Positions 35,475 through 64,000 of a stretch of 64,000 nucleotides of DNA are shown here, piece by piece. The DNA comes from Pholis gunnellus. Its lineage: Eukaryota; Chordata; Actinopteri; Perciformes; Pholidae. The DNA is taken from positions 19,338,768 through 19,402,767 of the forward strand of contig OU342814.1 in NCBI GenBank assembly GCA_910591455.2, read 5' to 3'. A model generated the notes under the pieces. That model was not told the DNA's origin and did not search any database. It saw nothing but the letters and a program-made list of their open reading frames with translations. Every line of letters starts with the position of its first letter. The first letter of the stretch is position 1. The translations under genes and the position numbers were made by a program.

Positions 35475-36657
35475 GTATAGAGAGAGAGATATTGTAGGGG
35501 TTTATAACTAGGCAGCTTTCTAGAGCTGACCACAAAAATAATGTGTTGAAATCGTTTCAAAAGAGTAATTTGGATTTATTTCTCACTGCAGGCCTGTAAA
35601 AGGATTACGGGGCAATATTACGAAGGCACAGTGTTGCATGCTTCTCAGTAGCAATCAAAGGTAATGACTGTAGTGATATCAAGGTAAATGTAATGAAGCG
35701 GTAGTGCAGCACTATAAAAGGATTCTCCTATTTCTGTCACCATTTGGACCTTTGTTTATCAATGTTACAGCACAGAACTTCATATTGCTTTCAAGGATCT
35801 TGTCTCTGAGCTTTAGAGTGCACCTACAGTACATCCCATTTTAGTAACGCATATTTATGGTGTAGGTAAAAATAACAACAAAAAAAAGCAGGTGTAGGTG
35901 GGAGTACCCTCCACACGCCATACTGTATCCTAAAAGGCTGCATTCAAATAGCGGCAAGAAATCTGATTTTTAGCTGAAGTACATTTGATCTTTCTACTGA
36001 TTTATAGAGTAAAGAATCAGTTTGATTTGGTTCTGTTGTTACTGAACAAACTAAAAGAGAATTGTACATTTGCAGTGTAACATAATGAGCAACACAGTAC
36101 AGTACCAACAGAAAGAAATAAGCTTAAGATTCATAGTTTGTGTCATTCAAAATTAAAGTTTGAAAAATACTTTACAAATATTACCAATTTTGTCATTCAT
36201 GTGTCATTGGTGAAGGGAAATTGGTTTATTTTGGCTAACATGACAATGTTCCACCTTAAGTAACTTCAAAGAAAACAATTTAATTCTCATCTGTTGAAGA
36301 AAACAAATATTTTACATGCGGGTTTAGAATGGTTGAATCACATGAACAATGTAAAAAATGACAAACAGCACCTCATCGTCGTTAGTATTATTAAAAGTTA
36401 GCGCAGGCTAAAAAGTGTTTCATTTGTTTAAATTTATTTGAAACAGTTAAACTGTTGTGTAACATTCAAAGAGTCGCCTTTAACTCCACATAACGGGACT
36501 TAAAGTGTAATCTTGAGCTGTCATGCAAACCACTCCAGACTACAGCCCACAATGCACCACTTTCTGTTCGGAAAAAGTCAAAAGCATCATCATACTTTCA
36601 ATACTTTCTCTCTTTAAAACAAACACACTGGCCCTACACAGTCATAACTAATTATTT

Positions 36658-37005
36658 GAAGGGAATAGTTTGGCATTTATTCACTTTCTTTCAGAGTTAG
36701 ATGAGAAGATAGATGCCACTCTCATACCTGCATTATATGGAGCTAGAGCTGGAAGTCAATTAGCTTAGCTTAGCATCAAGACTGGAAGCAGGGGGAAACA
36801 CTTAGCAAGGCTCTGACCAAAGTTCAAAAACACCGTTAAACCATAACTTTTACATTTTGGATTAAACAAATGAGATGTGTGAGATGAATGAGCTTTGGTG
36901 GTAGGCGCTACAGAACTTTGAAAAAGAGCCACGCTATCCGTTTCCTTCTGCTACCAGTCTTTATGCTAAGCTATGCTTTATGCTAACATTGGCTATTTGT
37001 ATGTA
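36658..37005. mobile_element. Fold-back repeat copy 1 (TTAGCTTAGC family)
   Basis: It starts GAAGGGAATAGTTTGGCATT, the terminal sequence shared with the element at 53033. The arm at about 36755-36805 (attagcttagcttagcatca, agactggaagcaggggg) reappears inverted at about 36930-36990 (ctgctaccagtctttatgct), so the core can form a long hairpin. This is an abundant percomorph non-autonomous repeat. No protein is encoded. Confidence 0.7.
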
Positions 37006-39986
37006 GTTGGTCTTCATACTTGTCATCGGTGCCACCACAAAATCAGACTAAGCCATGCAGGTTCACCGGAAACTCTGCAGAAAAAGGAGGTTTTCTAAAA
37101 GGGAGTCTGGTGCTCAGAAACTCTACCACGTGTGTCCACAGGGGGCACCAAAATCAACACAAAGTCTTTGCAGTAGCTTTAAAGTGCGGTATCAATCTTC
37201 TCATCTCACCCTCTGCAAGAAAGCAATAACTCTACCTTTAAATTGTTTTAAAAACTTGCATTCTAACTTTGCACACTTTTGATGTTCTACACAACCTTAA
37301 CTTTTACTTATAAATCTGGTTGAACGTGTCAGTGTTGCCAGATTTGACTGATGCCAAGAGCCAAAGTCATCACTTAAAGAGTAAGAACAGATTATTACAA
37401 GGTTTTTTACCACAGAGCTATGATGTCGTAATGATTAATAATTGTATCAATCATAATAACTGGAGAAGTGATTGTGTAATAAGATCACCTTTTACTAAAT
37501 GGGTTTGTAGATTTAAAAGATGTGAAAGCTTTGATAAAGCCTGTTTGCCATTACACCATATTTACTAGCGTGACCAAATTCCTCACGGACACTGTCGGCC
37601 CGATTTTCTGACTCCGCTTGATTTCCGAACTCGTGTGTGAGCAGCAGATTTGTGAATTCTCTGTGATCGAGAGGTCATAGATGATTTTAGTGCTTTTCCC
37701 TCTCAAAGGGCCAAGATCTTTGTAAAAGCAAACCCATAAAGACCCTCAACCACTGGCTGTAAACAAAATGACTTCTCACTTCTGTGATGACATGCCCATT
37801 CATATTTAAGTGAGCTGAATTTTTGATGAAAATGGAGCCACAGAATGTGTTGGGAGAAAAACTCTCAGCGTCTTTTTCCTCTCAGCCGTGTCTGTCTCAG
37901 CTCGTCTTTTGTCTTGATAAGAGAAAAGGCATGCAGTGAACATAAATTATCCATATGAATAATAAATAATATAGAATGATGGTTATTTTTGTGCCATGTA
38001 AAAGACTGTATACCTAAGATCCTGACTATGACTAGCAATGATTTTATTCTGGATTTCAGAAAACTACCTTTGATGGGTTCAAAAATCTGTCATATTTACT
38101 GACTTTCTTCCATTATTCATAGTTCTTTAAGAGCCTCAACTGATTTGAAATTTCTACTGTAACAGCTAAATATGCATAATTATTGCTTGATGACAGAACT
38201 CTCTGCTTTATCTGATGTTTGATGCATCTTTTTCTGTGGACTTATTTGGGTTCTGTAATGAATGATTGATTTCAGTTACCACAGAAATGCTAAAAAGCAC
38301 ATTTGTCTCTACACTCTGTTCTCTCACTCTATCCCCCGTACTGATGCCTATTCTCTGTTGTGTTTCCAATATAGTACTAATTCATTTACATCGATTTATT
38401 TAATGTTGCCATACGGGCAAAACGGATTGTTGATCTGTAAATTATGTTTTCCTTTTTGTTAAAATTGAAATTATGTTAAAATGTAAACAACATTTATATT
38501 ACCCAATTACCATTACATTGTTTAAATCAAGTTTTTGGCTTCTTTGTTAATTAACTGGAAAGGCATGAGAGAATTTTTTCTTCAAAAAATTCAAGGTAAC
38601 ACAATAATCATTGAGGGTGAAGTATTCCTTTAAGTAAAGCAAATTTTACATGTTGTACTACCATGGCATTTGCAAGTGCCTTCATCATTTCAAGTGTTGA
38701 TTGTAAAAATAAAAGTTATTTTTGAAAGCGATCGCTTGTTCTTCGCCTGATCATTTTTGATTTGTGTCCCTTATTAATAGTCAACTTGTATCTGGTGTTG
38801 TCACGGGATGATTTTTTCTCCAGTGAATGCTATTACAGACAAACATTAAATCATGCATGCTATCTGCTGTTATATAAAAATGTACCTTAGTGTCCAATAA
38901 AGGCGAAAGTCATCACTAAAACAAGTTCCAGTGACTATCTGGGTCTGTTTACGTGAACAACTCTGCACTTTTTTTTTCAAATTTTAAATTATAAATACAT
39001 TTCATTTTTAGAAATATTGTGCAAAAAGGGAATTCATCATTATGTTCTTGACAATTTTAAAATAATGTGAGGGGCACAGCCACTATCAGTACCATCTGCA
39101 TCACCTAATTATGCATCACTGAATTATGCATCACCAAAGCTAAAAATGCATCGCTCTCATACATCATGTATCATTTACATGTATCATGTGTGGTTGTAGT
39201 GTTTGTGTATAACAGTCCAGAAAGATGGATAACTTGCTCACTGCTGCCTTTTCATCAAGCCCATCTCTCCATGGTTCATGGGAATTATAAGCTCTGCTGA
39301 AAAATGTCTTTGAAAATCTGATTGCTTGGCCAGAGTTGTATAATTCATAATGATGCTGGCAGTTGATATAATAAGAACAGTTCATCAATTCCTTGAAGGA
39401 AATGACTCTGAGACTGTGTCAACATCTGGAAAGACCGTCCTTTCCCACTGTCATGGTGAAATAATGCAAATGACATCGCTGCGTGGCCTCAATCAATCAA
39501 ATATGAACAATCTGCAATTTGAGGCGCACGTCTGTTTTATGTGACATGCAAAGAACCTCATTCAAATGATTCATCACAAACCAGTGGGTCATGCGGTTTC
39601 TATTCTCTTCCCAACAGAGATACAACTATGCTCTTCTGTTATAACACTCTCTAAAATCGAGATGAAAATCAAACCGCTCGAGCTATTTTTCCATTAAAGT
39701 GCGATGGAAAAATAAATCAAACTTATGTACAAACATAGAGCTGTCAGTGTTTTTCGTAACCTCAGAGTGTTCAGTGTTATGACAGCAAAATCTGGGCTGC
39801 GACCTCGACGTTTCCTTGCCAAGCGACAGGGACACCCCCTGTGATAAAGGCCGGTGCGTCTTCAAGACCACGCTGTTGCCTAATCCAAAAGGTGTGCCCG
39901 ATGCAGCCTCAGCTATCCAAGTAATCTGGATATTACTGGATTCCTGCAGAGTGCACAGTTATATTGATGAGTTAACCTTCCATACC

Positions 39987-60670
<20,684 letters not shown>

Positions 60671-62639
60671 CTGGAAAACACAGGGGGGGGGGGGAGAAAA
60701 CAATTTGAATATTTAATAGGCAGGGGCACGTTGGACAAGCGAGCTCAGTTCTTGAACGAGTGTGATGAGGAAGGCTTGAATGTGTGATCATCGTAATGCG
60801 TTGGTTGCTCAGTATTCGCTGGTTTCAAGGATTAGTCTTGTTCTCCAATTTCTTAAGATGGCAACTTTTTATGCTTTATCGATGGTTTCCTCTGAAAATG
60901 TTATTTTCAAGCAAAAAAAAAACCCCAAAATGATATGCAGTTAATCAGGTTTACACCTAAACTGTGCAGACCAGATTGCTATTTATAGACCTCTCGGTGC
61001 GTACACTGCAAAATTAGGCTGTGTCAAATATAGGGTAGAAGTAGAATAAAACTCAGCGAAATGAATCCTGAAATCATTAAATAAAGATAAATGCAACCCA
61101 CTGTCTTAATTGGCCAAATGCAGTACCTCTCAAGAACAAATTAAACCGGAAGATGGGTCAAGCAACCATGAGCACATTAAACCGCGCTGCAGAGACATTC
61201 ATCTCACCTTGCTTGTTACTGCCACACTCAGTAGCAGCCTGTTCCAGCATGATCTAAATATAACTCGGAGTTTGTTATGAAATAAAAAAAGGAAGGCTAA
61301 ATTTAATGAGACTACATCCTGACGCTGCAGAGACGTTTCAGATGTAATATCACTGATGAATGTCCTCTCTTTCTTCTTCTTCTCTCTTCCTCTGAGCCAG
61401 GAGGAATGTGACTTGCTTCAAAGGAAAAACTATTCCTCAACTGACTCTCGTCATGCGTGAAAGATTCCCATAGGTTTGTCTCTGTATGTTTACAGGATCC
61501 AGTATAGAACAAAAAAGACATACGCATAATTGAGGAGACACAGAAGACTGTAAGAGCAGCTGAGATGGAAATAACATCTTTGATCCACACACATCTGCTG
61601 CAAAAGAGGCTCAGATATTAGACGCAGCACTCTGGGGAGATGAGCATACATTTTATGTTTGAGTCATCCTCAAAATCATCAGACATTCAAACTCTGTGAA
61701 TGTTTTATGGCCTCATAATCAGGCTCAAGGAGATGTTTGACAGAAAAAAAAAAATCTAAAAAGACCAAATGTTTAAAAGACAGGTATGAATAACAATGAA
61801 GGGGGGGGGGTAGTGATACCTGTTAAAACTACTTATCATGAACCTACAAACCCACATTTTAAAACGGCACAAGTCATGTACAACGTCAAAAACCTTTATC
61901 TGAAAGTACACAAAATGTTTTTCAAACAGAGAAGGCCAATATAATGTGGAGAATGTGAATGATTTATAATCAAAGAGTTAGGGCTCATGTAAAACTAGAA
62001 TTACCGTCTCATGGTTGTATGCCTCCGCCAACCAGACAAGTTGCCGTTTACATCCATGTCTGTCCTAAATGTCACCGCTTCATCATTTTATCCTCTTAGA
62101 CATCTGTGTAAATTGTTAATAATTAGCATTTCAATTATTGAGTTATTGCCTAAAATGGGTTTTGTGAGGTCACAATGACATTTCTTATTATTGTGTCTTC
62201 AATTGTCTGACCGCTGAGCTCCAAGGTACCCAGGTGGAGGGTAACATTATACCCGCTAGCTAGCAGCATAACCGTCTGAGATGCTCCGTCGCTACTGAAA
62301 ATTCAAGAGCAGAAAAGAGAGATGGAGGAAACGGAAAGAGAGACCGGAAATGCACTCGAAGGACATGTGTCCAAGAAAAGTTGTTTTTTTGTATGTTTTT
62401 TGATTTTAGAAAATCCGACATACTGCACCCTGACTGCATATTTCTAAGACTGCAGGTTTGATATTATTTTATGGTGTCACGATTCTGCCACCAGCAGTTG
62501 TTTTCAGTTAAACATTCTGTCGCTATAAAAACCACTACCACCACAGTTCCCTGGCAGTTTAACTGACATTGTTACAATCATTTTTTTGTCCAATCTTTTA
62601 CCGAGCACCTCTTTTCTGCTACCCAAATGCACTTGTTGG
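60671..62639 (-). other. kcnh1: kcnh1 5' intron, unannotated part
   Basis: AT-rich intron sequence with short G runs at about 60682-60694 and 61801-61810. No upstream PAS exon, mobile element body or RNA gene was recognised. Confidence 0.55.
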
Positions 62640-63300
62640 AGCCAAAGACTGTATATATAGATGAACCACGTGTCTCCACTTCTTCCCAGCTAAGCCAAAA
62701 CATTCCAGATACAGGAGCTGCAATCTTGTGCTTTTGCCGTCATTCATAAATCAACTTCCCAGTACCAACACTTGAATAGCCCTTATAGGCCTGAATCCAG
62801 AGTTATTTTCCTTCCTCTGTTAATGTGACCGAGCCCGAAGCTGGACCCTTCGGCTCCTTCATTGGGCTCCTGAGTGTGCTTGCTCTATGGGCCCATGGAT
62901 GAGGAAGATCGCCGGGAACTTTTTTTGATGCATTTATAGGAATGAATGTGGTGCCACATCCAACACTGTATCCAATTCTCTTTATACCTCCAGGCTGGAG
63001 CCGGGGTATAGAAGTCCCGCCCACACATCCGCCCAAGCCAATCAGGATCCGAGCACAGGCACAGCTTTTTAGCGTGAGCCACCTAGCTGCTATACGTTAA
63101 CACCCCGGTAGCTGTTTCACTCGAAAGACACAACAAACAAGCAACCGATATATCTTTAGAAATACCTTTATGATCAAATTGATGCATGTTCTTTAATACA
63201 GAGTTGTGATTCGAGAAACATCATATGTGTCTGCTAACACTGATGAACACACGTGGAGCTGTCATTTACAGCTGTCAATCATGATGTCACACCCCCTTTT
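62640..63300. mobile_element. Dispersed teleost repeat, about 0.65 kb
   Basis: It begins agccaaagactgtatatata, runs through ccgagcccgaagctggaccc, tctatgggccc and gtagaagtcccgcccac-like blocks, and ends near ctgtcaatcatgatgtcaca. These blocks are familiar from a high-copy percomorph repeat. No coding capacity. Family name not assigned. Confidence 0.6.
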
Positions 63301-63475
63301 TATAACAAATAATATTGTCAAACACCAGTCTAAACAGATATGTCTTGAGCTGACTTTTTAATGAATTCATGGAATCAGCAAAACGTAGATGTGCAGGCAG
63401 AATATTCCACAACCTTGGTGCTACGCCCTCAAAAGCTCGGTCACCTCGGGTCTTAAGTCGAGTGCGTGGCACAGA
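63287..63475 (-). pseudogene. LINE reverse-transcriptase C-terminal tail, truncated
   Basis: The minus strand encodes a 61-residue piece with RLKTRGDRAFEGVAPRLWN, ILPAHLRFADSMNSLKSQLK and TYLFRLVF. I recognise this as the C-terminal end of fish LINE (L2/CR1-like) ORF2 proteins. The catalytic domain is missing, so it is a 5'-truncated dead insertion inside the kcnh1 5' intron. The plus-strand repeat sequence to about 63770 may belong to the same or an adjoining element. Confidence 0.65.
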
Positions 63476-63479
63476 CAGA

Positions 63480-63770
63480 TAATTTAAGACCTGAGAGCGC
63501 GGGTGGGTGAATCAGGGTGAAGTAGTTCAGCTATGTAGGAGTCTGACCGTGTAGTGCAAGTGAGAGTGAGAATTTTAAAGTGGATCATATACCCCGCAGG
63601 GAGCCAGTGAAGGGATCGGAGTACGGGGGGGTGGGGGGGGGGGGGGTGTGAGACCGTTGATTCGTCCCAGTGAGTAATCTGGCATTTTGGATTACCTGCA
63701 AACGGTTAAGAGCAGATACACTAAGTGAGGAGAAAGGTGTGTTACAATAATCAATGCATGAAGAGATAAA
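63480..63770. repeat. Probable continuation of interspersed repeat, with G-rich tract
   Basis: Contains agggagccagtgaagggatc, familiar from fish interspersed repeats, and a G-rich run at 63625-63646. Its boundaries with the LINE fragment could not be fixed. Confidence 0.45.
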
Positions 63771-64000
63771 GGCATGAATGACTGTGGACTCTACAGTATG
63801 GGTATGTTTACTTGATTAACTACTGTGTTTCACAATACCTTTGGGTCTAGCTGTTACGTTCAGTAAATACTACAAAGGCTTATTAATTGCTGAATAGTTA
63901 ATTGACTGAAATGCATGGCATTATTTATACATATTAAACCAATTGCATTTAAACTATTTACATGTTTTCTATTGGATCTCAAATAAAGTCAGAAGATTTT

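Larger units (their letters stand above)
34163..39986. other. hhat-kcnh1 convergent intergenic region
   Basis: Space between two genes transcribed toward each other. It contains one fold-back repeat (36658-37005), an AT palindrome (35449-35474) and scattered AT-rich sequence. Part of the right side is presumably the kcnh1 3' UTR, but no single poly(A) signal (TTTATT on this strand) stands out. No additional gene was recognised. Confidence 0.6.

Noticed and set aside
61201..62600. Search for the upstream kcnh1 PAS exon (would read ...KSSTC before FMYG)
   Set aside because: No segment on the minus strand encodes it with a suitable donor; concluded to be outside the window.

Overview
The window is nuclear DNA of a ray-finned fish, most likely a percomorph-type teleost. 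The evidence is compact multi-exon vertebrate genes with GT-AG introns, very long (CA)n/(GT)n microsatellites, and several dispersed repeats of a kind I know from percomorph genomes. No tRNA, rRNA, CRISPR or bacterial-type feature was seen.

Four protein-coding genes were reconstructed exon by exon, with splice phases checked by arithmetic. (1) 318-8505, plus: synpo2l (synaptopodin 2-like/CHAP), 4 coding exons, 1180 aa. (2) 15892-18052, plus: myoz1 (myozenin-1/calsarcin-2), 5 coding exons, 315 aa. (3) 20054-32649, plus: hhat (Hedgehog acyltransferase), 11 coding exons, 501 aa, with both MBOAT active-site residues. (4) 60670 down to 39987, minus: kcnh1 (EAG1/Kv10.1 potassium channel), 10 exons covering all but about the first 65-70 residues. 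Its first exon(s) lie beyond 64000. hhat and kcnh1 are convergent.

The genes form two functional pairs. synpo2l and myoz1 are tandem same-strand genes for two sarcomeric Z-disc proteins. hhat (Hedgehog lipidation in the ER) and kcnh1 (voltage-gated K+ channel) form the second pair. As I recall the human map, the first pair matches 10q22 and the second 1q32, so the roughly 1 kb gap between myoz1 and hhat (18.3-19.3 kb) is a synteny junction.

Non-coding DNA holds simple repeats: CA tracts up to 143 bp, a 35-base G run, a 40-bp alternating purine/pyrimidine tract, and a perfect 32-bp AT palindrome. It also holds at least nine interspersed repeats, most looking like short non-autonomous DNA elements with terminal inverted repeats, and a LINE 3' fragment encoding a reverse-transcriptase tail at 63.3-63.5 kb. 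Candidate regulatory motifs are a MEF2-type palindrome between synpo2l and myoz1, an RFX X-box in the hhat 5' region, and a CpG-containing patch with RFX-like and CRE-like motifs inside a kcnh1 intron.

I found no convincing unknown gene system. The most interesting items are the myoz1-hhat junction, the apparent lack of the kcnh1 S3-S4 insert exon, the 36-nt hhat exon carrying the catalytic Asp, and the fold-back repeat family.
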